Shown here one piece after another: positions 37,581 through 47,040 of a stretch of DNA of 64,000 bases. The notes under the pieces were generated by a model, which saw only the letters and a program-made list of their open reading frames with translations, was not told where the DNA came from and did no database searches. The stretch spans positions 1-64,000 of the forward strand of contig NZ_JACIGK010000004.1 in assembly GCF_014197915.1 (NCBI RefSeq). The letters are read 5' to 3'. This stretch comes from Roseospira visakhapatnamensis (GTDB lineage: Bacteria > Pseudomonadota > Alphaproteobacteria > Rhodospirillales > Rhodospirillaceae). The stretch's first letter is position 1. Each line of letters opens with the position of its first letter. A program made the translations under genes and the position numbers.

Positions 37581-37591
37581 AGGAGGCGATC

Positions 37592-38611
37592 ATGCCCCAT
37601 GCCCCCGGGAGGGACACCGAGATCCTCGCCTACACGCCCCAGGTGGCGGCCCGCACCGCCGCCCTGCGTGATCGCCTGGCCGCCGTGGTGCCGGACGAGG
37701 AGTGGCCGGCCCACGCCCCAGAGATCGACGCCATCCTGCGGCTGAAACAGCAGCGCGACGCGGTGGTGCTGGCGCACAACTACATGACGCCGGAGATCTT
37801 CCACGGCGTGTCCGACATCCGGGGCGACTCGCTGGCCCTGGCCCGGGAGGCAGCCAAGTCGGAGGCCGCCGTGCTGGTGGTCGCCGGGGTGCACTTCATG
37901 GCCGAGACCGCCAAGCTGGTGAACCCGGACAAGACGGTGCTGATCCCCGATCGTCGCGCCGGGTGTTCCCTGGCGGAGTCCATCACCGCCGCCGACGTGC
38001 GGGCGCTGCGCGCCGCCCATCCGGGCGTGCCGGTGGTGACCTATGTGAACACCTCGGCGGCCGTGAAGGCCGAGTCGGATATCTGCTGTACCTCGGGCAA
38101 CTCCGTGCGCATCGTCGAGTCGCTGGGCGTGCCGCGCGTCATCATGCTGCCCGACCGCTTCCTGGCGGACTACGTGGCGCGGCGGACGGCGGTGGAGATC
38201 ATTCCCTGGCCGGGCCAGTGCGAGGTGCACGAGCGCTTCACGGAAGAAGACATCCACACCATGCGTCGCGCCGTGCCCGGCGTCGCCGTGGTGGCCCATC
38301 CGGAATGCCCCCGCGACGTGCTGGAGGCCGCCGACCACGTGGGCTCGACCGCCGGCATGATCGACTGGCTGAAGCGGGAGCGGCCGGCCAGCGTCTTCCT
38401 GGTCACCGAATGCTCCATGAGCGACAACGTGGCCGCCGAGATGCCCGAGACCCGCTTCGTGCGGCCCTGTACCCTGTGCCCGCACATGAAGCGGATCACG
38501 CTGACCGGCATCCGCCGGGCGCTGGAGACGCTGTCGCCCTCGGTGGATCTGGACGCCGAGACGGCCGCCCGCGCCCGCGTACCCGTGGAGCGCATGCTCG
38601 CGGTGCGGTGA
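37592..38611 (+). CDS. nadA: quinolinate synthase
   Basis: Condenses iminoaspartate with dihydroxyacetone phosphate to quinolinate, using a 4Fe-4S cluster. The 339-residue protein shows VVLAHNYMTPEI, the cluster cysteines in RRAGCSLAES, DICCTSGNS and CTLCPHMKRI, and HPECP. A strong AAGGAGG ribosome site lies upstream of the ATG. It follows the NadQ-type operators. nadB (aspartate oxidase), usually next to nadA, is not in the cluster; the SdhA gene at 53 kb is not it. Confidence 0.97.
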   Translation: MPHAPGRDTEILAYTPQVAARTAALRDRLAAVVPDEEWPAHAPEIDAILRLKQQRDAVVLAHNYMTPEIFHGVSDIRGDSLALAREAAKSEAAVLVVAGVHFMAETAKLVNPDKTVLIPDRRAGCSLAESITAADVRALRAAHPGVPVVTYVNTSAAVKAESDICCTSGNSVRIVESLGVPRVIMLPDRFLADYVARRTAVEIIPWPGQCEVHERFTEEDIHTMRRAVPGVAVVAHPECPRDVLEAADHVGSTAGMIDWLKRERPASVFLVTECSMSDNVAAEMPETRFVRPCTLCPHMKRITLTGIRRALETLSPSVDLDAETAARARVPVERMLAVR

Positions 38612-38617
38612 CCCCCG

Positions 38618-38767
38618 ATACCAACGGTCATTGAGAATGACCGTTGAAGCCCGTAACCGGCCCGCTCCCCCACCCGGCCACCCACAGGATACTGGCGTTG
38701 GGTGGCCGGGTGGGGGAGCGGGCCGGCGCAGGTCGGCGGATGAGTCACACTCATCCGCCGTTGGTAT
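38618..38767 (+). mobile_element. ATACCAACGG palindromic element, copy D (complete, 150 bp)
   Basis: The full-length copy: 10-bp terminal inverted repeats ATACCAACGG/CCGTTGGTAT, hairpin 1 at 38623-38645 (perfect 10-bp stem), a central palindrome with perfect 27-bp arms (38657-38683 and 38700-38726) around a 16-nt loop, and hairpin 2 at 38735-38759 (perfect 11-bp stem). There is no coding capacity. It resembles a non-autonomous MITE or REP-type element. It separates nadA from nadC. Confidence 0.82.
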
Positions 38768-38793
38768 GACTCTCATCACATGGACCGGAGGAC

Positions 38794-39660
38794 ATGACCC
38801 ATCGAGGCCCCCTGCCCGACCTGATGGTCGAGCCCATCGTGCGCGCCGCCCTGCTGGAGGACCTGGGGCGCGGCGGCGACCTGACCACCGACCTGCTGAT
38901 CCCCGAGGACCACGCGGCGCGGGCCGCCCTGGTGGCGCGACAGGCGGGGACGGTGGCCGGGATCGGCGTGGCCGCGCTGGCCTTCCGGCTGCTCGACGCC
39001 CGCGTGACCTGCCACCCGGCGGTCGCCGATGGAACAGCGGTGGACGCCGACACCGAGGTCCTGCGCGTGGAGGGGCCGGCCCGGGCCATCCTGTCGGCGG
39101 AACGGGTGGCCCTCAACCTCCTCGGCCGGCTGTCGGGCATCGCCACCGCCACCGCCGGGCTGGTGGCGGCGGTGGCCGGCACCCGCGCCCGCGTCGCCTG
39201 CACGCGCAAGACCACGCCGGGGCTGCGGGCGCTGGAGAAGTACGCGGTGCGCGCCGGCGGCGGCGCCAATCACCGGCTGGGCCTGGATGACGCGGTGCTG
39301 ATCAAGGACAACCACGTGGCCCTGGGCGGCGGCGTGACCGCCACCCTGGCCCGGGTGCGCGCCGGCGTCGGCCACATGACCAAGGTGCAGGTGGAGGTGG
39401 ACACCCTGGCGCAGCTTGACGCGGCGCTCACGGCCGACCCCGACGCCATCCTGTTCGACAACATGCCGCCGGACATGCTGGCCGAGGGCGTGCGCCGGGT
39501 GGCCGGCCGGGCGGTCACCGAAGCCTCGGGCGGGATCACGCCCACGACCATCGGCGCGATCGCCGCCACGGGCGTGGACCTGATCTCGGTCGGCTGGCTG
39601 ACCCACAGCGCCGCCAGCCTGGACGTGGGGCTGGACATCGTCGACGAGGGCGGTCGCTGA
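38794..39660 (+). CDS. nadC: nicotinate-nucleotide diphosphorylase (carboxylating)
   Basis: Converts quinolinate and PRPP to nicotinate mononucleotide. The protein has 288 residues. Family motifs are ERVALNLLGRLSGIAT, CTRKTTPGLRALEKYAV, GGGANHRLGLDD, LIKDNHVAL, ILFDNM and EASGGIT. It starts 182 bp after nadA, with repeat copy D between; a GGAGG sits just before the ATG. Cotranscription from the nadA promoter is likely unless the repeat interferes. Confidence 0.97.
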   Translation: MTHRGPLPDLMVEPIVRAALLEDLGRGGDLTTDLLIPEDHAARAALVARQAGTVAGIGVAALAFRLLDARVTCHPAVADGTAVDADTEVLRVEGPARAILSAERVALNLLGRLSGIATATAGLVAAVAGTRARVACTRKTTPGLRALEKYAVRAGGGANHRLGLDDAVLIKDNHVALGGGVTATLARVRAGVGHMTKVQVEVDTLAQLDAALTADPDAILFDNMPPDMLAEGVRRVAGRAVTEASGGITPTTIGAIAATGVDLISVGWLTHSAASLDVGLDIVDEGGR

Positions 39661-39676
39661 TCCCCTCGCCTGCGTT

Positions 39677-40735
39677 TCAGGGTGTGCCGGCCCGCGCGTC
39701 CGCCGGCCCCCGCCGCGTCACGGCCTCGCGCAGGCGCAGCGGCCGGGTCACCGGACGCGCCCCCTCCAGCCCCAGCAACACCAGGGTACCCCGGGCCGGG
39801 TTCATCTCCATGGCCAGGCGGGTCGCCGACCACAGGATCGGCGGGCGCAGCCAGGCCAGATCCCGCGTTCCGGCCCCGACCGCCGCCGCCATGGCGTCCC
39901 AGCGCCCCTGGCTGTCGCGCCCCCGGGCGTGGCAGGGCACGTTTTCGCGCCAGTGGTTGGCGGCCACCGCCGGGTGCTGACGCACGCGGGTACCGCCACG
40001 GTCCTTTTCCAGGGTCCACGCCTCGGCACGGTCGATGCCCGCGAGCGTGAGGATCGACGGCACGCAGGCGGGCGCCTCCATGAGCGCGTGCAAGGCGCTG
40101 GTGGCGTCGGGACAGGTCTCCAGCACGTGGCGCAGCAGGTGGTCGGGCGGCGGCGCGGGACTGGCCCAGACCGCGCGGCGGTCCCGCAGCCAGCGCAACG
40201 GGCGCGGTCCGGGACCGCTGATCGGCGCCTGGTTGAGGGCAACCGCGAACCGCCCCGGCGCCAGCCCGGTGAGCACGCCGACATAGCCCGGCCAGGTCAC
40301 GGCGAGAAAGGCCCCCGCCGGGCCGCGCATGCGGGCGACCACCATGTCCGCGCCCAGGCGCGGCATGTCCCAGTCCAGCGTGCGCAGCAAGGTGACGCCG
40401 GGCGGGCCGTCCTCCCCGGTTCCCGGAGAATCGGGCGCGGCGGCGGCGGTGCAAGCCCATTGGTGCGACAGGTTCAGGGCCAGCGCCCCCGGTCCGTCCA
40501 GGCGCGCCGCGACCCGCCGCACTTCGTCGGCATAGGCCGTGCCGTTGCGCGCCAGCCAGCGCGCGCACAGCCCGTCGGCCAGCCGCAGCACCGGCCGCGT
40601 GTAGGTCCGCTGGGCCAGGGTCAGCAGGCGCCGGGTCGCCCCCGGCGCGGCTTCGGCCAGCGCCACCGCGCCCCCCTCTCCGACATCCACCACGGGGATC
40701 GAGGGAAGGTCCTGGGGCAAGGCGGTCAGGTCCAT
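39677..40735 (-). CDS. Ntn-hydrolase of the acid ceramidase / linear amide hydrolase type
   Basis: 352 residues. The stretch LNLSHQWACTAAAA followed by TLLRTLDWDM resembles the N-terminal Cys and the conserved GRNLDWD-type motif of choloylglycine/acid-ceramidase-like (C45-type) hydrolases. The candidate nucleophile Cys would be internal (about residue 129), so the protein would need cleavage to become active. Other matches are WPGYVGVLTGLAPGRFAVALNQAP and ANHWRENVPC-like AVAANHWRENV. No signal peptide is seen. The substrate is unknown. It is convergent with nadC. Confidence 0.72.
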   Translation of the reverse strand: MDLTALPQDLPSIPVVDVGEGGAVALAEAAPGATRRLLTLAQRTYTRPVLRLADGLCARWLARNGTAYADEVRRVAARLDGPGALALNLSHQWACTAAAAPDSPGTGEDGPPGVTLLRTLDWDMPRLGADMVVARMRGPAGAFLAVTWPGYVGVLTGLAPGRFAVALNQAPISGPGPRPLRWLRDRRAVWASPAPPPDHLLRHVLETCPDATSALHALMEAPACVPSILTLAGIDRAEAWTLEKDRGGTRVRQHPAVAANHWRENVPCHARGRDSQGRWDAMAAAVGAGTRDLAWLRPPILWSATRLAMEMNPARGTLVLLGLEGARPVTRPLRLREAVTRRGPADARAGTP

Positions 40736-40895
40736 GGCGGCACCCGGTGTGGTGGTGGGGCCCGCAGGGTCGCCCAGCGCGCGCCCGCGCTCAAGGAAAT
40801 CCGGCGCCGGGCGGCGACCGCGCGCCGGTGTTGTGACCGGGCATGCCGGCCGCTAGGATTTCGGCGACGCGACGACACATCAGGGGAGGATCATC

Positions 40896-41852
40896 TTGGA
40901 CGCGGACCAGATTCTTCACGACCTGGCGACGTTCGGGCCGTTTCCGGAACCCGCCGTGCGCGCCAGTCTGGACACCCCGGCCGCCGTGGTGCCCCGGTTC
41001 CTCGATATCCTGGAGCGCGCCGCGACCGGCGCGGACCTGTCCGAGGACGAGCGCGAGGCGATCTTCCTGATGATCCATATCCTCGCCGATCTTCGGGAAA
41101 CGCGGGCCTTCCGGCCGCTGGTCAGCCTGTTGCGCCGGGACGACGACGTCGTCGAGCCGATACTGGGCGACTGCCTTTTCGAGACCGTGGCCCAGGTTCT
41201 GATCAGCCTGTATGACGGTGACATCGCGCCGCTCGAAACGCTGATCGGCGACCCCGACGCCTCGGAATGGGGGCGGCAGGCGGGACTGAACGCCTGGATC
41301 TGGCTGGCGGCCACCGGCGCCGTGCCGCGCGACCACGCCCGGGAGCGGCTCCTGTCCTGGTACACCAGGCCGTTCGCCAAGGCCGGACACGCGGTCTGGG
41401 TGGGATGGGTCGACGCGGCGGCGCTGTTGACGCTGGACGACCTGAGCCACAAGGCCCGCCGGGTGTTCAGCACCGGACGGGTCCCGCGCGAGATGATGGG
41501 CTACAGGCACTACCAGCGCCTGCTGCGCTCCGCCCAGCAGGCCGACGACGTCACGGACGTATTGCGAAAGGAACACCTATACCCGTTCTCGGACGTCATC
41601 GGTTCCATGAGCACGTGGCACTGCTTTTCTCCCGCGCGAGTCGAGACGAGTCAGGCACGCGACCACGACGAGGCAATCGCCAAGATCAGGGAAGGGGCCA
41701 TGCTGCGTCAGTTGGGCGCCGCGCTCGCACCCGATCGGGCCGGATCGTCGCCCCCCCCGGCCGTCAATACCAACCGAGCCATCGGACGCAACGATCCCTG
41801 CCCCTGCGGATCGGGCAAGAAGTACAAGAAGTGCTGCCTGGGCAAGGCGTAG
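40896..41852 (+). CDS. DUF1186 protein with C-terminal SEC-C zinc motif
   Basis: 318 residues starting with TTG at 40896; an excellent AGGGGAGGA lies five bases upstream, which decides this start. The N-terminal ~240 residues are DUF1186 (helical: LERAATGADLSEDEREAIF, HILADLRETRAFRPLVSLLR). The end is a SEC-C motif, NDPCPCGSGKKYKKCC, which binds zinc. The family is widespread and of unknown function; SEC-C tails occur in SecA and many unrelated proteins. It is divergent from the amidase gene and ends 108 bp before purB. Confidence 0.88.
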   Translation: MDADQILHDLATFGPFPEPAVRASLDTPAAVVPRFLDILERAATGADLSEDEREAIFLMIHILADLRETRAFRPLVSLLRRDDDVVEPILGDCLFETVAQVLISLYDGDIAPLETLIGDPDASEWGRQAGLNAWIWLAATGAVPRDHARERLLSWYTRPFAKAGHAVWVGWVDAAALLTLDDLSHKARRVFSTGRVPREMMGYRHYQRLLRSAQQADDVTDVLRKEHLYPFSDVIGSMSTWHCFSPARVETSQARDHDEAIAKIREGAMLRQLGAALAPDRAGSSPPPAVNTNRAIGRNDPCPCGSGKKYKKCCLGKA

Positions 41853-41960
41853 TGGTGGGACCCCTGTCGCCCGATCGCTGGCCCCGGCGCCGGGCGTCGC
41901 CTATAAATCCCACCCGTCACCGAGACCCGTCATCCCCGCCCGCGCCAAGGAGGCCCGTCC

Positions 41961-43274
<1,314 letters not shown>

Positions 43275-43280
43275 GCGCGT

Positions 43281-43300
43281 GGCGCCGGCCCACCGGCGCC
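43281..43300. terminator. GC-rich stem-loop after purB, possible terminator
   Basis: Perfect stem GGCGCCGG-CCCA-CCGGCGCC with a 4-nt loop, six bases after the purB stop. There is no T-run, so it is at best a weak intrinsic terminator or an RNA-stabilising hairpin. Confidence 0.4.
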
Positions 43301-43340
43301 GGTTCCCGCCATCATCGCCGCATGACGCCCGAGGCACCTC

Positions 43341-44183
43341 ATGCCCCGACTCGCCCATATCTCCGACCTGCACTTCGGCCGCATCGACGCGTCGGCGGTG
43401 GCGGCGCTGGAAAGGGACCTGCTGGCCCAGGCGCCGGACCTGGTGGTGGTCAGCGGCGACCTGACCCAGCGCGGCCGTCATCGGCAGTTCCGCGAGGCCC
43501 GTGCCTTCCTCGACCGCCTGGCGCGTCCGGTGCTGGTGGTGCCCGGCAACCACGACGTCCCGGCGTGGAACCTGGTCAGCCGCTTCCTGCGACCCTATCG
43601 CCGCTTCACCCGGCATATCACGCCGGACCTGTCCCCGCTGGTGACCACCGATACGCTGGCGATCCTGGGGTTGAACACCGCGCGGCGGGCGGTGCGCCAC
43701 TGGAACTGGGCGTTGGGCAGCATCAACGCGCGCCAACTGGCCGAGGCCGCGCGCCTGCTGGGTGAGCACGGCGACGGCGGGCGCCTGCGGGTGGTGGTCA
43801 CCCATCACCCCGTGGTGCTGCCGCCCTTCCATCGCAGCGGCCCGATGCTGTTCAACGCCGACCGGGCCTTGTCGGCCTTCGCCGCCAACCAGGTCGACCT
43901 GATGATCAGCGGCCACCTGCACCGCACCCATGCCGCCGTGATTTCCGTTCCACGGGTGACCGCCGGGGGCGCCGGCCCGTCCTGGGCCATGGTGGTGGTG
44001 CAGGCGGGCAGCGCCACGTCCACACGTCTGCGGGACGAGCCCAACGGCTACAACCTTCTGGACATGTCCACCACGCCGCCCCGGATTCGCGTGGAAAGCC
44101 GGGCCTGGCGACCGGACGGCGGCTTCGCGACCACCGCGCGGTCGGCCTTCAGCCGCGAGAGCGGCCACTGGGTGCCGGCCTGA
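43341..44183 (+). CDS. calcineurin-type metallophosphoesterase
   Basis: 280 residues. The dinuclear metal-binding motifs are complete: HISDLHFG, VVSGDLTQRG, VPGNHDVP, VVVTHHPVVLPP and ISGHLHRTHA. This places it with the cyclic-nucleotide phosphodiesterase-like/Icc group of phosphoesterases, but the substrate cannot be read from sequence. There is no signal peptide, so it is cytoplasmic. It is convergent with mutY (22-bp gap). Confidence 0.9.
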   Translation: MPRLAHISDLHFGRIDASAVAALERDLLAQAPDLVVVSGDLTQRGRHRQFREARAFLDRLARPVLVVPGNHDVPAWNLVSRFLRPYRRFTRHITPDLSPLVTTDTLAILGLNTARRAVRHWNWALGSINARQLAEAARLLGEHGDGGRLRVVVTHHPVVLPPFHRSGPMLFNADRALSAFAANQVDLMISGHLHRTHAAVISVPRVTAGGAGPSWAMVVVQAGSATSTRLRDEPNGYNLLDMSTTPPRIRVESRAWRPDGGFATTARSAFSRESGHWVPA

Positions 44184-44205
44184 CGCCGGCCCCATCGCCG
44201 GCGGA

Positions 44206-45360
44206 TCATCGGTCCGGCCGGTCCTCGTCGCTCTCCAGGACCCCCTTGGTCAGGGCGTGCCGGACCACCTTGCGGAAGACCGTGGGCAACGCATGCTCGC
44301 CCAGGCGCTCCAGCGGCACCCAGATGCCGCGCGCCCGGGGATTGGCGCCGACCCGGGCCATAACCACGATCAGGTCCAGATGAAAGTGGGTGAAGGTGTG
44401 GCGCACCCCGCCCGGCACCACCCGCCAGTCGTCCAGCGCCATCGGCGCGGACTCCGAGATGGCGACGGCCGGATCGGGCATCGGCGCCTCCACCCAGTCG
44501 GACCCGGGCAGTTCCATCATGCCCCCCAGGAGGCCACGGGCCGGCCGCTGGCGCAGCAGCACCGCGCCATCCCGGCGCTGGATCCAGAAGGCCACGCCGC
44601 GCCGGGTGGGGCGCTCCGGCTTGGGCGCCTTGGCGGGAAGCCGCTCGGCCAGGCCGGCCCGCAGGCCCTGGCACGCCTCCCGCCAGGGACACAGGCCGCA
44701 GGCCGGGGAGCGCGGCGTGCACAGCGTCGCCCCCAGGTCCATGACCGCCTGGGCATGATCGCCGCAGCGCGCGTCCGGGGTCAGGGCCTCGGCCAGGGCG
44801 CGCAGGGTCGGCTTGGCGGCGGGCAGCGGCGTTTCGATGGCGAACAGCCGGGCCATCACCCGTTCCACGTTGCCGTCCACCACCACCGCGCGCCGCCCGA
44901 AGGCAATGGCGGCGATCGCCGCCGCCGTGTAGGCGCCCACGCCGGGCAAGGCCCGCAAGGCGTCCTCGGTCTCGGGAAACCGGCCGCCATGCTGATCGGT
45001 CACGGCACGCGCGCACGTCAGCAGGTTGCGGGCGCGGGCGTAGTAGCCCAGGCCCGCCCACTCGGTCATCACCGCCGCGTCCTCGGCCCGGGCCAGATCA
45101 CCCACCGTCGGCCAGCGCGCCAGGAAGCGGGCGTAATAGGGTTTCACCGCCGCCACCGTGGTCTGCTGGAGCATCACCTCGGACAGCCACACCCGGTAGG
45201 GATCGGCGGCCTGCCCCGGGTCCATCCGCCAGGGCAGGTCCCGCCGGTCGCGGTCGTACCAGGCCAGCAGCCGCGCCGACAGGGCGGCGGCGGCGGCCGG
45301 ATCCGGCACGGGGACCTCCGCCGGCGCGGTGGGACGGCGGGACTTGGCGGCGCGCGCCAT
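44206..45360 (-). CDS. mutY: A/G-specific adenine glycosylase
   Basis: Removes adenine mispaired with 8-oxoguanine. From ATG 45360 (AGGAGA eight bases upstream) the protein has 384 residues. The helix-hairpin-helix LPGVGAYTAAAIAAIAFG is followed by catalytic Asp in VVDGNVERV. The 4Fe-4S cysteines appear in LCTPRSPACGLCPWREAC. The C-terminal Nudix-like 8-oxoG-recognition domain (RRDGAVLLRQRP, GGMMELPGSDW) is present. It is divergent from the DUF721 gene. Confidence 0.96.
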   Translation of the reverse strand: MARAAKSRRPTAPAEVPVPDPAAAAALSARLLAWYDRDRRDLPWRMDPGQAADPYRVWLSEVMLQQTTVAAVKPYYARFLARWPTVGDLARAEDAAVMTEWAGLGYYARARNLLTCARAVTDQHGGRFPETEDALRALPGVGAYTAAAIAAIAFGRRAVVVDGNVERVMARLFAIETPLPAAKPTLRALAEALTPDARCGDHAQAVMDLGATLCTPRSPACGLCPWREACQGLRAGLAERLPAKAPKPERPTRRGVAFWIQRRDGAVLLRQRPARGLLGGMMELPGSDWVEAPMPDPAVAISESAPMALDDWRVVPGGVRHTFTHFHLDLIVVMARVGANPRARGIWVPLERLGEHALPTVFRKVVRHALTKGVLESDEDRPDR

Positions 45361-45488
45361 GGGCGGATCTCCTGGGACCAACGCGGACTTGACGGCAAGG
45401 GCTCGAACCGGCTCCATTTGGGGGTCAAGATGCCGCCGAGGCAACGGCCGAGACGTCACCGGAGCCCCTCTCCCCACCGAGACAACGC

Positions 45489-46127
45489 ATGGCACGCCAG
45501 CCCCGCAAGCCCGGAACACGGACCTCCGGCGCGCGCTCCAAGCCCGCGGCGGCGGCGGCCGTGCCCGCCGCGTGGCTGCGCCGGCTGGTTACCGAGGAAG
45601 GCGAGCGCCTGCCGGTACGCGACCTGGGCGACCGCAGCCGCCGGACCCAGACGGTCGGCCGCATCCTGGAACCCGCCACCCGGCGCCTGCTGGGCCGGCG
45701 CGGGCTGGCCCTGGGGACGCTGATGACGCATTGGGAGGCGGTGGTCGGCGCCGGGCTCGCGCGCCACTGCATTCCGGTGAAGCTGGTGATGCCGCGCAAG
45801 GGCGCCGCCGCCTCCCTGGGGGGTGTGCTGCATGTGAAGGCCGCCGCCGGCGCCATGGCCACCGAGTTGATGCACCGGGCGCCGCTGGTGTGCGAGCGCA
45901 TCAACGCCACCCTGGGCTATCGCGCCGTGGAGCGCATGCAGGTGACTCAGGGACCGCTGCCCGGGCGCGCCGGACGCAAGCGCGCCCGTGGCCCGGCCCT
46001 GCCGCCCGCCCCGCCGTCGCCAGCGCGCCTGGCGGCCCTCGACACCCGCCTCGCCGGTGTCGAGGACCCGGACCTGCGCGCCGCCCTGGCGCGCCTGGGC
46101 AAGGCGGTCCTGACCACGCGCGGCTGA
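45489..46127 (+). CDS. DUF721 (DciA-like) protein
   Basis: 212 residues. The N-terminal and middle region TVGRILEPATRRLLGRRG, LMTHWEAVVGAGLARHCIPVKL, LHVKAAAGAMATELMH and ERINATLGYRAVERMQV match DUF721, whose member DciA loads the replicative helicase in bacteria lacking DnaC. Whether this protein acts like DciA is inferred from the family. The C-terminal tail is rich in Arg, Ala and Pro. It lies in the alphaproteobacterial order mutY / DUF721 - dsbA-like - smc. Confidence 0.87.
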   Translation: MARQPRKPGTRTSGARSKPAAAAAVPAAWLRRLVTEEGERLPVRDLGDRSRRTQTVGRILEPATRRLLGRRGLALGTLMTHWEAVVGAGLARHCIPVKLVMPRKGAAASLGGVLHVKAAAGAMATELMHRAPLVCERINATLGYRAVERMQVTQGPLPGRAGRKRARGPALPPAPPSPARLAALDTRLAGVEDPDLRAALARLGKAVLTTRG

Positions 46128-46326
46128 GGTCGCGGGTCACCACATCGCCCCATTCCCGTGGCCGGATAGGCAGGGTGGGCGGTGCGCAGGCGGCGCCGCT
46201 TGCTTGTCCGGCCCTGCCTCGCACCCTATACAACAGGGACGGGTCCGGTCGTTTCTCCCCCGTCCGGGTCCACCCCGCGATGGTTCCCCCCCGTGATGGT
46301 TCCCCCTTGTCCGCAGGAGTCCGCCC

Positions 46327-47004
46327 GTGCCACGCCATGCCCTTCCCCGTCGTCGCCTGTTGTCCGGTCTGGCCGGGGTCTCCGCCCTGACCCTGGCGGG
46401 CGGCGGCTCCCTGGTTCTGGCCACGGGCCGGTCCCTGGCCCAGGACGCGGCGCCAGACTCCGCCGGGGACGCGGTCACCTATCGGCCCTACACCCTGGGT
46501 GACCCGGACGCCCCGGTCAAAATCCTGGAGTTCTCCTCCTTCACCTGCGGCCACTGCGCCTCGTTCCACACCGATACCCTGCCGCTCCTCAAGGAGCAGT
46601 ACATCGACACCGGCAAGGCCAACCTGACCCTGGTCGACTTCCCCCTGGACGACGTGGCGCTGGCCGTCACCCTGATCACCCGGTGCGCGCCCGAGCCGCT
46701 GTACCACAAGCTGGTGGAGATCTATTTCGCCGACCAGGACGCCTGGCTGAAGCGCAATCCGCTGGAGCCGATCCTGGGCATCGCCCGCCTGGGCGGCCTG
46801 TCCGAGGCGCAACTGGACGCCTGCCTGACCGACGAAGCCCTGTTCGAGGAGATTCAGCGCCGCCGCGCCGAGGCCGAGGCGCGCTTCAACATCACCGGGA
46901 CCCCCACCTTCGCCATCAACGGCGTGCGGCACCCGGGGTCCTACAAGGCCGACTCGCTGCTGCCGGCCGTCGCCGAGGCCCTGGCCAAGGCCGAGGGAAA
47001 CTAG
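46327..47004 (+). CDS. DsbA-family thiol-disulfide oxidoreductase, exported
   Basis: 225 residues from GTG 46327 (AGGAG eight bases upstream). The signal peptide starts PRRRLLSGLAGVSALTLAGG and ends ARSLAQ-like SLAQDAA, with a twin-arginine-like RRR. The mature protein is a thioredoxin fold with the active site FSSFTCGHCASFH (CGHC) and the cis-proline loop GTPTFAINGVRHPG. It probably oxidises or isomerises disulfides in the periplasm. It lies between DUF721 and smc. Confidence 0.92.
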   Translation: MPRHALPRRRLLSGLAGVSALTLAGGGSLVLATGRSLAQDAAPDSAGDAVTYRPYTLGDPDAPVKILEFSSFTCGHCASFHTDTLPLLKEQYIDTGKANLTLVDFPLDDVALAVTLITRCAPEPLYHKLVEIYFADQDAWLKRNPLEPILGIARLGGLSEAQLDACLTDEALFEEIQRRRAEAEARFNITGTPTFAINGVRHPGSYKADSLLPAVAEALAKAEGN

Positions 47005-47040
47005 GGTCCGTCCGGCCCACCGCCGCCGCGCGCCGCCGCC

